Assembly: GCA_003426165.1 (NCBI GenBank)
Contig: QUAH01000015.1
Coordinates: 1-58,805, forward strand
Source: Candidatus Saccharicenans subterraneus
GTDB taxonomy: Bacteria > Acidobacteriota > Aminicenantia > Aminicenantales > Saccharicenantaceae
Length of the DNA stretch: 58,805 nt
Reading direction: 5' to 3'
Positions 42,828 to 51,965 of the stretch are shown one piece after another. Made by a program: the position numbers and the translations under genes. Below the pieces are notes generated by a model, which was not told the origin of the DNA, did no database searches, and was given only the letters and a program-made list of their open reading frames with translations. Each line of letters opens with the position of its first letter. The first letter of the stretch is position 1.

Positions 42828-42889
42828 CGTTTCATCTACGGTACGAGGTGAAATGTGGACGGTTAGGTTTTCAGGCAAGCAGACCTGAA
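42828..42889 (+). promoter_or_regulatory. Two hairpins in the ECF sigma-factor leader
   Basis: Hairpin 1 pairs CGTTTCATCT (42828-42837) with AGGTGAAATG (42846-42855), a 10-bp stem with two G-U pairs and an 8-base loop. An overlapping alternative, ACATTTC (42809-42815) with GAAATGT (42850-42856), excludes it. Hairpin 2 pairs TTCAGG (42870-42875) with CCTGAA (42884-42889), and its last base is the A of the sigma-factor ATG. The arrangement could hide the start codon, but this is inferred only from complementarity. Confidence 0.45.
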
Positions 42890-43410
42890 TGACAGATAGA
42901 AACCAGCTTTTGAGACTTCTGGAAGATCAGGGAGGTGATCTCATGTCTTTTGCCCTGAGCCTTCTGGGCAGCCGGGCCGAGGCCGAGGATGCCTGCCAGG
43001 ACATGGTGGTCCAGATGCTCAGGCACTGGGACAGGGTCGATGAGAATAAGAACCTCAAAAGCTGGGCTTTTACCATACTGTACCGGAAGTGCCTGGACCA
43101 GCTCAAGAAGCGCCGGCGTTTCTTAAATTTTTTCAACAGGGCGGTGGCCGATTATGCTGCGGTTGGCCAGGACCCTTCTGAAAACCGGCTGCAGGAGGCC
43201 ATAGGCGAGGAACTCCTGAGCCGGCTGAGACCGGTCGAGAGGACCTGCCTTTTCCTCTGGGCCAGGGAAGGGTACAGCTCCGAAGAAATTGCCGGTATCA
43301 TTGGCTGCTCTCCAGGCACTGTCCGGGTGCATCTCTTTAAGGCCCGAAAGAAACTGAAAAGGCTGATGGAGAGGGGAAATGAAAAGAAGGTTGTGGTGTC
43401 TTCTGGTTGA
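42889..43410 (+). CDS. ECF-type RNA polymerase sigma factor
   Basis: A 173-aa extracytoplasmic-function sigma factor. Region 2 runs from about residue 8 to 75 (FALSLLGSRAEAEDACQDM, then LKSWAFTILYRKCLDQLKKR) and region 4 from about 100 to 165 (VERTCLFLWAREGYSSEEIAGII, then GTVRVHLFKARKKLKRLM). The start at 42889 keeps the complete region 2 but has no clear ribosome-binding site. An internal ATG at 42943 has a near-ideal GGAGGTGATC just upstream and would give a form lacking the first helix. The anti-sigma gene overlaps its 3' end by 32 bases, so this is a coupled pair. Confidence 0.92.
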   Translation: MTDRNQLLRLLEDQGGDLMSFALSLLGSRAEAEDACQDMVVQMLRHWDRVDENKNLKSWAFTILYRKCLDQLKKRRRFLNFFNRAVADYAAVGQDPSENRLQEAIGEELLSRLRPVERTCLFLWAREGYSSEEIAGIIGCSPGTVRVHLFKARKKLKRLMERGNEKKVVVSSG

Positions 43411-43888
43411 CCTGGGCTGGCGGCTGGTGCCGCTGGCCGCTTTCAGGTCCTGGTTGCTCCGGATCCACCTGGATGGCTGTCCGGCCTGCCGGGCCGGTCT
43501 GGCCGAAAGAGAAGAAGTCCGTGAGTTATTTCCGGAGCCGGAGGACCGAATTGGGGCCGGGTTGGCAGCCCTGGCTGCCGGGTCCGGAAGCCAGCCGGCT
43601 GATGGGTCCTCAGGTCATTTCGAGGACAGGCAGAACGGGTGGCTGGTTCGCCTTTACGCGGGGACGATGGCCGCGGTGATTGTCATCCTGCTGGCCGGGT
43701 TTGGCTGGTATCTCGTCCGGAAGGGAAGCGGTTTGCCGGCTCCGGCCGATAATGATACTGATGAAACTAAAATCGTTTCAAGAGTATCATTAGACTATGT
43801 CCGGTTTAAGGGCCAGCCAGCCGACACTTACATTTACCGGACCGATGACCCGGACATGGTCATCATCTGGGTGGAAGGCAGCAATTGA
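43379..43888 (+). CDS. Anti-sigma factor with zinc-binding HxxxCxxC motif
   Basis: A 169-aa single-pass membrane protein partnered with the ECF sigma factor. The cytoplasmic N-terminus has HLDGCPAC (H30, C34, C37), the ZAS-type anti-sigma motif. A transmembrane helix lies at about 92-112 (AGTMAAVIVILLAGFGWYLV). The periplasmic tail (about 113-169) ends VIIWVEGSN and may sense the signal. It overlaps the sigma gene by 32 bases in another frame, consistent with equal expression. The N-terminal part is shorter than in typical ZAS proteins. Confidence 0.82.
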   Translation: MKRRLWCLLVDLGWRLVPLAAFRSWLLRIHLDGCPACRAGLAEREEVRELFPEPEDRIGAGLAALAAGSGSQPADGSSGHFEDRQNGWLVRLYAGTMAAVIVILLAGFGWYLVRKGSGLPAPADNDTDETKIVSRVSLDYVRFKGQPADTYIYRTDDPDMVIIWVEGSN

Positions 43889-43934
43889 CGGGAAGCCATT
43901 GATTGATTCCAAAAAACGACCGAAGGAGGTCAGA

Positions 43935-44930
43935 ATGAAAATCAATAAGGTAGAATTGAGAATGGCGGCCATGGCCGTGGCCCTGGCCCTGGTAATATCG
44001 CCGGCCGTCCTGGCCGGGTCCCAGAAAGTTAGCCAGGGAAAAAAGCCCCTGGCCGAGCTGAAATTAAAAGTATTTGAGGGGGTAAGGGAAGGCAGGGTAG
44101 AACCGGTCAAGACGGTAACCTCTTCCTTCCTGAGATACACCCTTTCGGCCAGCATAAAATCCGAGGACACCTCGGAAAAGGAAGAAAACCAGCTGCGCCG
44201 GGTTTTTAACCTCAGAAGCGTTCAGTTACTGACCGAGGCCAACCTGAGCTGGTCGGAAATCCGGTCCAAGGATTTTCACATGTTCCGCCTGGACAGCAAG
44301 GAATACGCCATTGTCATGACCCTGGTCCGGGTCAACAGCCCGGAGCGGATTACCTGCCGCCTCGAAGTCATGGAACAGGATAAAGACAGGAAGAGCCACC
44401 TGCTGGACTCAGAGCTGGCCCTGGACAGGAACGTGATCACCACCTTTGGCTTTGAAGACAGCTCGGGCAAGCCCTACTTTTTATCGCTTAAAGTCCAGAA
44501 GATCTGGGCCACGGGCGGACCAATTCTCGAACCTGTAGAAGGAGTTGTGGGCGGGGTGGCCGGCGGGGTCGTTGCTCCCAAGCCCACCGAGCCGGTGCCG
44601 CCTGAAAAGGCGGCTGAAGCGGCCAAGGGTCTTGCGGCCCTGGAGGCCATCAGGGCTACCGGGGAAATCAAGCCACCCAGGCTCATCAAGAAGGTTGACC
44701 CGGTCTACCCGGAAGAGGCCAGGGAGGCCGGGGTCGAAGGCGTGGTCATCCTGGAAGTAACCACCGATAAGTCGGGCAAGGTGGCCGCTGTCCGGGTGCT
44801 GAGGTCGGTTCCCCTGCTGGACCAGGCGGCCATAGACGCGGTCAAGCAATGGGTTTATGAGCCTTACGTTGTCGACGGCGAAGCCCGGCCCATCGTGTTC
44901 ACGGTGACGGTTGTTTTCAGGCTCAAATAA
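43935..44930 (+). CDS. Exported protein with C-terminal TonB domain
   Basis: A 331-aa protein. It has a signal peptide (about 12-27, AMAVALALVISPAVLAG), a central domain of about 150 residues that I do not recognise, a Pro/Gly/Ala linker (about 195-235) and a TonB C-terminal domain (about 245-331). The TonB domain includes PRLIKKVDPVYPEEAREAGV, GVVILEVTTDKSG and the closing IVFTVTVVFRLK. It lacks the usual N-terminal ExbBD-interacting membrane helix, having a cleavable-looking signal instead, so it may not energise receptors and could be a periplasmic binding or regulatory protein. AAGGAGG precedes the ATG. It starts 46 bases after the anti-sigma gene, so it is likely in the same operon and perhaps part of the sensed process. 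Confidence 0.82.
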   Translation: MKINKVELRMAAMAVALALVISPAVLAGSQKVSQGKKPLAELKLKVFEGVREGRVEPVKTVTSSFLRYTLSASIKSEDTSEKEENQLRRVFNLRSVQLLTEANLSWSEIRSKDFHMFRLDSKEYAIVMTLVRVNSPERITCRLEVMEQDKDRKSHLLDSELALDRNVITTFGFEDSSGKPYFLSLKVQKIWATGGPILEPVEGVVGGVAGGVVAPKPTEPVPPEKAAEAAKGLAALEAIRATGEIKPPRLIKKVDPVYPEEAREAGVEGVVILEVTTDKSGKVAAVRVLRSVPLLDQAAIDAVKQWVYEPYVVDGEARPIVFTVTVVFRLK

Positions 44931-45130
44931 AGCCAGCTTGATGGGCTGGGTGGGTAACCAACGGATGGAGGTCCGGGCTGTCCGCAGGTCTGACCGGGCT
45001 GAAAAAACATCTTGAAATCAAGAAAGTTCATGGTTAAAAGAATCCGGTTTAAAAGAATCTTCAGGCCGGGTTAAAATACATTTTTAGAATAACGTCGGAT
45101 CCGGGATCGGCAGAAAAAGTGAGTCGGGCA

Positions 45131-46747
45131 ATGAGAGCAGTTCTGAAAATCCGACCGAATGGTACTCCTTCCGGAGGCGAGACTCAGTCGGCCAATCGGG
45201 GAGCCCGGGGCCACTTTGTTTTTCCGGTCCTTGTTTCCTTCCTGATAATTGCTAATTTGTTTAGCTGCCGGGTGCGAAAACTGCCTCCGCAGGTTGAACC
45301 GTCTGCTGTTCCAGTTTCTCCGGTTATCTCTGCCGAAGAATTGTTCAGCAGGGCAGAGGCTGAACTTCATAAGTTCACCGTCCCGGGATACAGGGCGGCA
45401 GTCAGTTATTTCGAGCAGGCCCTGCAGCTAAAGCCCGACCTGGTCATGGTTTACGGGCGCCTGGCCGTGGCCTACGGCCTCTGGGCCAGGGAAAGAAATG
45501 ACCTGGGCCTGGATAACCTGGAACAGTGGGTGAAAAGTTATTACTTTACTCTCAGGGCTAAAGAACTCGGCCAGGTAGCCGATTACCTCAAGGCCTCGGC
45601 CCTGACCGGTAACGCCAGGAGTTTTATAAGCCGCCGGGAATACGGGGAATTCTTCAGCACCATCAAGAAGCGCTTTGCCGGAGAATCCGCCGAGCTGGCC
45701 CTATCGTATGTCCGCGACCTCTTTTCTACCGGGCAATTTAAGAAGGAAGCCATCAACCAGCCTCTGGAAGCGCTCGACCGGGTCCTGAAGGATAATCCTG
45801 ATGAAGCCGAAGCTCTGGTTTTCAAGGCCCTGGTCCAGGTGCTGACGGCTGAGGACCCGCACCTGGTCAGGGTCATGGAGCTCAGGCCGGACTGGTCATT
45901 GCCCTGCTTCTTGCTGGGTCTTTTTTATAAGAGCCGGGGTGAGGTGGAACAGTCTGAAAAATGGTTCAACCAGGTCCTGGGAAAAAACCCCGACCACCCG
46001 CGGGCCATGGCCGAGCTGGGAGAGATGGCCTTTCTGGGCAAAAAATATGAACAGGCAGAAAAACAATTAGAAAGAGCACTGGCCCTTGATGGAGAGATGC
46101 CCCGGGCCCATCTGATTGTCGGCCTGGTCCTTCGTGAAAAAGGAGAATATGACAGGGCGCTGGAACATTTCCAGGCCATTACCACCCTTGTTCCCGATCA
46201 TGAAGAGGCCCTGTACTACCAGGGGCTGACTCTGATCGAGCAGGCCGATTGGCCTGGTTCCCTGGAAATCCTGGATTCACTGGTCAGGATTGGCAGTAGT
46301 TACGAAATCTTTGGCTACGCCCTGCGGGCCCTGTCCTGCCTGATGCTCAATCGCCTGGCCGAGGCCGAAGCAGATTGCCGCCAGGCCCTGGCCCTCAGTT
46401 CAAATTATTATCTTCCCTATTACCTTCTGGGCCTTATCCATTTCAGGCGGGAGGACTGGAAAAAAGCGGCTGAGAACTTCAATCAGTCGTTAAAAATTGA
46501 CCGAACCTTTGATGACGGCCATTATTACCTGGGCCAGACTTTCCTGAAGTTAAATGATCATAAAAGAGCCAGGGAGGAGTTGACCCGGGCCGCCGAGCTA
46601 TTCGAGTACGAGGCCGGGCAGGCCGGGCAGCTCGGCCTGCAGGCCCGGGAACGGGGCTGGTCCAGGAAGGTTGAACTTCTCCTGAAACGAAAAAACGAGC
46701 TGGAGGGCAAGGCCAGGCATTGCCGCCAGCTCCTGGCCTCACTTTGA
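45131..46747 (+). CDS. TPR-repeat lipoprotein
   Basis: A 538-aa protein with an N-terminal signal and lipobox IANLFSC (about residues 40-46), followed by TPR helices over nearly the whole length. Example repeats are AAVSYFEQALQLKPDLVMVYGRLA, near the N-terminus, and KAAENFNQSLKIDRTFDDGHYYLG, near the C-terminus. TPR lipoproteins serve as assembly or docking platforms at the envelope. The start could be the ATG at 45131 or an in-frame GTG at 45119. It lies 200 bases after the TonB-C gene and may form part of the sigma-factor locus, though that gap could hold a promoter. Partner proteins are unknown. Confidence 0.8.
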   Translation: MRAVLKIRPNGTPSGGETQSANRGARGHFVFPVLVSFLIIANLFSCRVRKLPPQVEPSAVPVSPVISAEELFSRAEAELHKFTVPGYRAAVSYFEQALQLKPDLVMVYGRLAVAYGLWARERNDLGLDNLEQWVKSYYFTLRAKELGQVADYLKASALTGNARSFISRREYGEFFSTIKKRFAGESAELALSYVRDLFSTGQFKKEAINQPLEALDRVLKDNPDEAEALVFKALVQVLTAEDPHLVRVMELRPDWSLPCFLLGLFYKSRGEVEQSEKWFNQVLGKNPDHPRAMAELGEMAFLGKKYEQAEKQLERALALDGEMPRAHLIVGLVLREKGEYDRALEHFQAITTLVPDHEEALYYQGLTLIEQADWPGSLEILDSLVRIGSSYEIFGYALRALSCLMLNRLAEAEADCRQALALSSNYYLPYYLLGLIHFRREDWKKAAENFNQSLKIDRTFDDGHYYLGQTFLKLNDHKRAREELTRAAELFEYEAGQAGQLGLQARERGWSRKVELLLKRKNELEGKARHCRQLLASL

Positions 46748-46930
46748 GAAAGCAGCTCCCGCTCAGGGCTTTCAACTTCTTGGTTGGTTCCCATCAATTC
46801 GTTAAGGAAATTAGCTGACCGGCCGGAAGTAGAATTACTCTCGCCTTTAATAAAAAAAGATAATTAGCCACCTGGGAAGCCTTAAAATTCTTTTGAAATT
46901 TGAACGGCTCTGGGCTAAAATAATTAGCCC

Positions 46931-47698
46931 ATGCCGAGGACCTTTGAAGAAGAACTGAAGAGTTTCGAAAAATTCATCCAGAGAATCAGCAGCCTGGCCC
47001 TCTTTCCCAAGAAACTGGTGGTTAAGGGTGCGGAGAATTTTGTCCGCGAGGGGCCGAACATCATCGTCGGCAACCATGTCGGGAGCTACAAGGACGTGGC
47101 CGTACTGTTCAAGATCGTTCCCCGCCCGATCTTCTTCACCGCCAACAAGATGATCTTTTCCAAGGAAGAGTTCAGCTTCCTGGTCCGGAAGCATCTCCAC
47201 CGCAGCATGAAGAACTTCGGCCTGATGGTCCATTTCCTGCTCAATCCCTTTTTTACCCTTATCGTCCGATACATTTCGTCCAACATAGCCAGGGTTGGCT
47301 ACATTCCGGTCGACCTGTACGAGGGACGGGCGGCCGCGGTCAGGAAGTGCCAGGAATATTTGAAGGTGGGCAGGGCCATTGTCCTGCTGCAGGGACGTGG
47401 TCACTTCGACGATGCCGACCCCAACCCCTACGTGGCCCGCTTCCGTCATGGCCCGGCGGCCATGGCCTACAACCTTTATAACGAGGACCGGCTGGATGTT
47501 CCGGTCACCCCGCTGGCCTTCTTCGGCACCCACATTCCCTTCGGCGTCCCGGCCACGGTCCAAGTCAACGTGGGCAAGCCGATGTTCATCTCCCGCTACT
47601 GGGTGGAGAATGACAGCCGGCAGACGGTCGAGAATTTCCGCCAGGTTCTCGAGAAGACCGTCAACCAGCTATTCCTCGAGCTTCTGCGTAACCGGTAA
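46931..47698 (+). CDS. Divergent PlsC-like 1-acylglycerol-phosphate acyltransferase
   Basis: A 255-aa protein with the architecture of PlsC, which transfers acyl chains to lysophosphatidate in membrane-lipid synthesis. The core resembles the family: VKGAENFVREGPNIIVGNH, then RPIFFTANKMIF and VPVTPLAFFGTH. Two key motifs differ: the HX4D box reads HVGSYKD (H49 to D55, five residues between), and the FPEGTRS box is replaced by VLLQGRGHFDD. It may be a specialised or altered acyltransferase. It starts a plus-strand run with the POT transporter 78 bases later. No strong ribosome-binding site is visible. Confidence 0.7.
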   Translation: MPRTFEEELKSFEKFIQRISSLALFPKKLVVKGAENFVREGPNIIVGNHVGSYKDVAVLFKIVPRPIFFTANKMIFSKEEFSFLVRKHLHRSMKNFGLMVHFLLNPFFTLIVRYISSNIARVGYIPVDLYEGRAAAVRKCQEYLKVGRAIVLLQGRGHFDDADPNPYVARFRHGPAAMAYNLYNEDRLDVPVTPLAFFGTHIPFGVPATVQVNVGKPMFISRYWVENDSRQTVENFRQVLEKTVNQLFLELLRNR

Positions 47699-47776
47699 TT
47701 TTCCGGTTAACCTATAGATTTTCTGGGCAACCAGGTTAATCAGTGAGAAACGCCTAACCAAAGAGGAGAGTGAGGC

Positions 47777-49459
47777 ATGTTCAAAGGACATCCCAGGGGA
47801 TTGTTTGTGGCCTTCTTCGCCAACATGGGTGAACGTTTCGGTTTTTACACCATGGTCAGCATCTTTGTCCTGTTCCTGCAGGCCAAGTACGGGATGACGC
47901 CGGGCCAGACCGGCTTCATGTATGCCACCTTCATGTTCTTTGTCTATTTTTTCCCGCTGCTGGGCGGCTTCCTGGCCGACCGGGTGCTGGGTTACGGCCG
48001 GACCATCAGCATCGGCCTGGTGGTCATGTTCAGCGGTTACCTGCTGCTGGCCCTGCCGACCAGGTTTCAGACCGGCTTTGCCCTGGTGGTGGCGGCCCTG
48101 GCCACCATTGCCCTGGGGACGGGCTTGTTCAAGGGTAACCTCCAGGCCCTGGTTGGCAATCTCTACGACGACCCGAAATACAGCCACCTGCGGGACCGGG
48201 CCTTTACCATCTTTTACATGGGCATCAATGTCGGGGCCATGTTTGCCCCGTCAGCTTCCGAGGTTGTTTCCAATTTCATCCTGAAGAAGAGCAACTTCTT
48301 CTACGATGCCCGCATCCCGGCCCTGGCCCACGATTTCTTAAACGGGAAACTGGCCGATGCCAACCAGCTCCTGGAACTGGCCCAGAAACAGAACCCGGCC
48401 ATAACCATTGATGGGCTCCGGCAATTTGCTGAGACCTATCTCGGAACCCTGGGCAAGTCCTATCACTTCGGTTTCGGGGTGGCCTGTATCAGCCTGATAA
48501 TCTCGATGTTAATTTTCTGGGGTTTCAGAAAGTATTACCGGCAGGCCGATATCACCGAGAAACAGAAAGAAAAGTCGGCCGAGCTTAAAGCCCAGATGGT
48601 CGAGCTGACCCCGGAGCAGACCAAGCAGCGCCTGGTGGCCCTGGGCCTGGTCTTCCTGGTGGTCATCTTCTTCTGGATGGCCTTCCACCAGTCGGCGGTC
48701 ACCATGACCTTTTTCGCCCGCGATTACACCGTCAAGCAGGTGGGCCAACTGACCAACCTCTGGTTCGACCTGGGCGGCCTGCTGCCGCTGTTCCTGTCCA
48801 TACTGGGCCTGGTCTTCCTGGTGAAGAAGGGCGTATCGAAGGGTGGCCGGATCGCCGGTGGGCTGGCCTTCATCATTTTTGCCGTGCTGACTTACCTCCG
48901 TTACAGTTCCTACCCCGAGGTCAGTCCCTTCCAGCCCCAGCGCTTCCAGCATTTCAACCCCTTCTTCATCGTGGCCCTGTCGCCGCTCGTCATCGGGATT
49001 TTTTCTTACCTGAATAAAATTGGCAAGGAACCCTCGGCTCCAAGAAAAATTGGCATTGGTATGCTGCTGACCGCGGCTTCGTTTTCCATCCTGGTCATCG
49101 CCTCGCTCCGGCTGCCCAGTCCGGCCGAGCTGGGAGGCAGGGTGGCCCCGCCCGAGTACCTGGTTTCGGTCTACTGGTTAATCAGCACCTACTTCCTGCT
49201 GACGATTGCCGAGCTCTTCCTGAGCCCGATGGGCATTTCCTTCGTTTCCAGGGTAGCCCCGCCCAAGTACAAGGGCCTGATGCAGGGCGGCTGGTTTGCG
49301 GCCACGGCCACCGGTAATTATCTGGTGGGCCTGGTTGGTTACCTGTGGATGAAGGTTCCGCTCTGGGCCCTGTGGTCAATCCTGGTGGTGGCCTGCCTGC
49401 TGTCGGCAGCCTTTATGTTCAGCATCATGAAGCGGCTGGAGAAAGCAGCTTCCAGTTAA
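47777..49459 (+). CDS. POT-family (proton-dependent oligopeptide) transporter
   Basis: A 560-aa inner-membrane transporter of the POT/PTR branch of the major facilitator superfamily, importing di- and tripeptides with protons. The ExxERFxxY motif is nearly complete as NMGERFGFY (first Glu absent). GGFLADRVLGYGR is the loop 2-3 motif, and a cluster of about 12-14 helices covers the length, including AFHQSAVTMTFFARDYT and LISTYFLLTIAELFLSPMGISFVSR. AGAGG precedes the ATG. It follows the PlsC-like gene on the same strand. With the S10 peptidase and IadA it supports peptide utilisation. Confidence 0.9.
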   Translation: MFKGHPRGLFVAFFANMGERFGFYTMVSIFVLFLQAKYGMTPGQTGFMYATFMFFVYFFPLLGGFLADRVLGYGRTISIGLVVMFSGYLLLALPTRFQTGFALVVAALATIALGTGLFKGNLQALVGNLYDDPKYSHLRDRAFTIFYMGINVGAMFAPSASEVVSNFILKKSNFFYDARIPALAHDFLNGKLADANQLLELAQKQNPAITIDGLRQFAETYLGTLGKSYHFGFGVACISLIISMLIFWGFRKYYRQADITEKQKEKSAELKAQMVELTPEQTKQRLVALGLVFLVVIFFWMAFHQSAVTMTFFARDYTVKQVGQLTNLWFDLGGLLPLFLSILGLVFLVKKGVSKGGRIAGGLAFIIFAVLTYLRYSSYPEVSPFQPQRFQHFNPFFIVALSPLVIGIFSYLNKIGKEPSAPRKIGIGMLLTAASFSILVIASLRLPSPAELGGRVAPPEYLVSVYWLISTYFLLTIAELFLSPMGISFVSRVAPPKYKGLMQGGWFAATATGNYLVGLVGYLWMKVPLWALWSILVVACLLSAAFMFSIMKRLEKAASS

Positions 49460-49736
49460 AGGCAGAGTGGTTGCCGGCGCAACCGGTGATGGAACCCGGG
49501 CAGCAAACCGAGGCTGTAAGCTGGAGGTATATCGGGCCAAACTTGGATTCAGGCCCGGGAACCGCGATCAAAAAGAAAAGCCGAGAACGGCAGAAAGAGG
49601 AGATTTCCGAAGTTAATTAGAACAATCGTTTTCCTGATGAAATGGTTTTGGCCAGCTTCGAGCCTGGAATTTTTAGAATACTCTGGAAAAAAAGCGGCAG
49701 CTCATTTAGACTGGCTTTTGGAACGTCCGTGAAAAT

Positions 49737-50855
49737 ATGACCCGAAGAGACTTCCAGGTCAGTGGATTTACCATGCTTCCGGTTACAAAGGCAAGGTTTA
49801 AGGCTTACCCGGGGAGGGTAATTGTAATTGCTCTCGTGCTTGCTGTTCTGGCCGGGAACCTGAAGTCTCAGGCCCAGTTCCGGCCCCCCGCCCGGGACCG
49901 GGGCAGCCTGGTTTTTTCCCTGGAAAATGATGTCTTGCTGAAGCAGGATGAAGGCTATACCAACGGCGTCCAGTTGATGTGGATTACGCCGGAGCTGAGC
50001 CAGAATTCCGGGTCTTCCTTCCTGAGGTGGCTGGCCCGCATAAACCGCGGGCTGCTCGGTGCAGATAAAACCGCGACGGCCAGCGGTGATGAAAGTAAGC
50101 CTGAACAGCGAAGGGCCGGGCTGTCGTTTGTCCAGGGGATGTTTACCCCGGACAACCTTTCGGAAAAAGAATTGATACCGGATGACCGTCCTTATGCCGG
50201 CCTTCTCTATGCCAGCCTGGGCCTGGTTAAACTGGGGCCGCTTCGCCAGGACTCGGCCGGGCTGGCCGTTGGCGTGGTCGGACCGCTATCCCTGGCCGGG
50301 ACCATTCAGCGCTGGCTTCACCGGACCTATGGCTGGACCTACCCCGAGGGCTGGGAGAACCAGCTCAAGAACGAGCCGGTGGTGGAGCTGTGGTTCAACC
50401 GGCTGTGGACACTGGTGCCCCCCAGGATTTCTTTTCATGGCCTGCAGCCGGTGGTCAGGGCCGGAGCCGGAGCCCAGGTCGGGAACCTGCTGATCGCCGC
50501 GGCCGCCGTGGCCGACCTTAAGCTCGGTTTCAACCTGGAGCCGCAGATGGATACTTTTACCGCGGCTCCGCTCTTCAACCATTTTGTGGCTGGCCGGGCC
50601 ACCCGGACTTCGGTTTACGCTTTCCTCAGGCTGGAAGGCCGGGCCGTGGCCAGGAACCTGCTTCTCCAGGGCAATACTTTCCGGGAAAGTCACGGGGTCG
50701 ATATCCATCCATTTTATGGCCAGCTGTCAACCGGCCTGGCCTACCAGTCGAAACAGGCCGCGTTAATACTTTATTTTGTGATGAGGACCAGGGAATTTGT
50801 CGGCCAGAAATACAGGGAACCCTATTTCGGCCTGACCTTTTCTTTCAACCTGTGA
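49737..50855 (+). CDS. LpxR-like lipid A deacylase family outer-membrane protein
   Basis: A 372-aa outer-membrane beta-barrel related to LpxR, which removes the 3'-acyloxyacyl group of lipid A. Family segments are visible: SLENDVLLKQDEGYTNGVQL near the barrel start, DRPYAGLLYASLG, GWTYPEGWENQLKNEP and the final aromatic strand EPYFGLTFSFNL. The signal peptide lies at about residues 24-47. The start is uncertain: the ATG at 49737 and one at 49773 both lack a clear ribosome-binding site; the second would give a more normal leader. Catalytic residues cannot be confirmed by eye. The presence of this gene implies an LPS outer membrane. Confidence 0.82.
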   Translation: MTRRDFQVSGFTMLPVTKARFKAYPGRVIVIALVLAVLAGNLKSQAQFRPPARDRGSLVFSLENDVLLKQDEGYTNGVQLMWITPELSQNSGSSFLRWLARINRGLLGADKTATASGDESKPEQRRAGLSFVQGMFTPDNLSEKELIPDDRPYAGLLYASLGLVKLGPLRQDSAGLAVGVVGPLSLAGTIQRWLHRTYGWTYPEGWENQLKNEPVVELWFNRLWTLVPPRISFHGLQPVVRAGAGAQVGNLLIAAAAVADLKLGFNLEPQMDTFTAAPLFNHFVAGRATRTSVYAFLRLEGRAVARNLLLQGNTFRESHGVDIHPFYGQLSTGLAYQSKQAALILYFVMRTREFVGQKYREPYFGLTFSFNL

Positions 50856-51106
50856 GAGATTTGTGGCCGGGTCTGGGCCCTGGAGTCGGTTGCCGGTTGT
50901 TTGGACGGCGACTTCCGAGGAATTGATCCGTGGTAGAATTGGATAATTTCACATGGAGCTCGGGCCAGAAATTCCGGGTGATGTTCGATTCCCGGAAGGA
51001 GCGGGGGAGAGATTTCCCTTCTGGCTTGAATTGAAAATCACTGGCGGAGTTCATGAAGGCCTATGATGGAAAGAATTAGAATCACGAGATGTCTTGAGGG
51101 TGAAAG

Positions 51107-51724
51107 ATGAGCCTGAAAAACGTGGCCGTGTTTTGCGGGTCGCAGCCGGGCCGGGATGAAATCTATGCCCGGAAGGCCAGGGAACTGGCCAGGGAGCTGG
51201 CCGCCCGGAACCTGACCCTGGTTTTCGGGGGCGGGGGCATCGGGCTGATGAAGGAAGTGGCCGAGGAGATGCTGGCCGCCGGGGGCCGGGTCATCGGGGT
51301 CATCCCCAGAAACCTCCTGGAACGCAACCTGGGTTTTTCCGGCCTGTCGGAACTCATCGTGGTCAACGACATGCACGAGCGCAAGGCCACCGTGGCCAGG
51401 CTGGCCGATGGTTTCATTGCCCTGCCCGGCGGCTGGGGAACGCTGGAAGAGATTTTTGAAGTTCTGACCTGGGCCCAGCTCGGTTACCATGGGAAACCCT
51501 GCGCCTTCCTGAACGTGGCTGGATATTTCGATCCGTTGCTGGACTTCATGGGCCGGGCGGTGAGCCAGGGTTTCCTGCTTCCAGAGCACCTGAAAATGTT
51601 CACCATGAGTGAGAAGCCGGAGGAAATCCTGCGCTTCATGGAAGACTACCGCCCGCCGCTGATCCTGGACGCCATCTGGGGCCTTAATCCTGACGACTTT
51701 AATAATTCTGAGGGAAAAGATTAA
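51107..51724 (+). CDS. LOG-family protein (TIGR00730-type Rossmann fold)
   Basis: A 205-aa protein of the LOG family. The best-known members hydrolyse cytokinin-like nucleotide 5'-monophosphates to the free base and ribose phosphate; bacterial roles are often unclear. Signatures are VAVFCGSQPGRDE, LVFGGGGIGLMKEVA and the PGGWGTLEEIFEVLTW motif with its catalytic Glu. Length is normal. GAGGG precedes the ATG. It is flanked by non-coding gaps, so it appears monocistronic. Confidence 0.92.
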   Translation: MSLKNVAVFCGSQPGRDEIYARKARELARELAARNLTLVFGGGGIGLMKEVAEEMLAAGGRVIGVIPRNLLERNLGFSGLSELIVVNDMHERKATVARLADGFIALPGGWGTLEEIFEVLTWAQLGYHGKPCAFLNVAGYFDPLLDFMGRAVSQGFLLPEHLKMFTMSEKPEEILRFMEDYRPPLILDAIWGLNPDDFNNSEGKD

Positions 51725-51965
51725 AGGGGGCAGCCCGGCCGGACGGGCCTGGTCAGAAGTCAGGTTAATGTATACGTTGTTTCGATACCGCAATTCATAT
51801 TCTAATTAAGCTGATGAAAACCAGGATGTGGAATACAGGGTTCTTTAAGGGGGCCCAGCTCCTGCTTCAATTTAACTAATCACCGTTTCCGGGAGACTGG
51901 TCTGGCCATAAATAATTCAGAAGAAAATCGATCAGGTTCTTTGAGAAAAGAAATCGACCGCCTCC

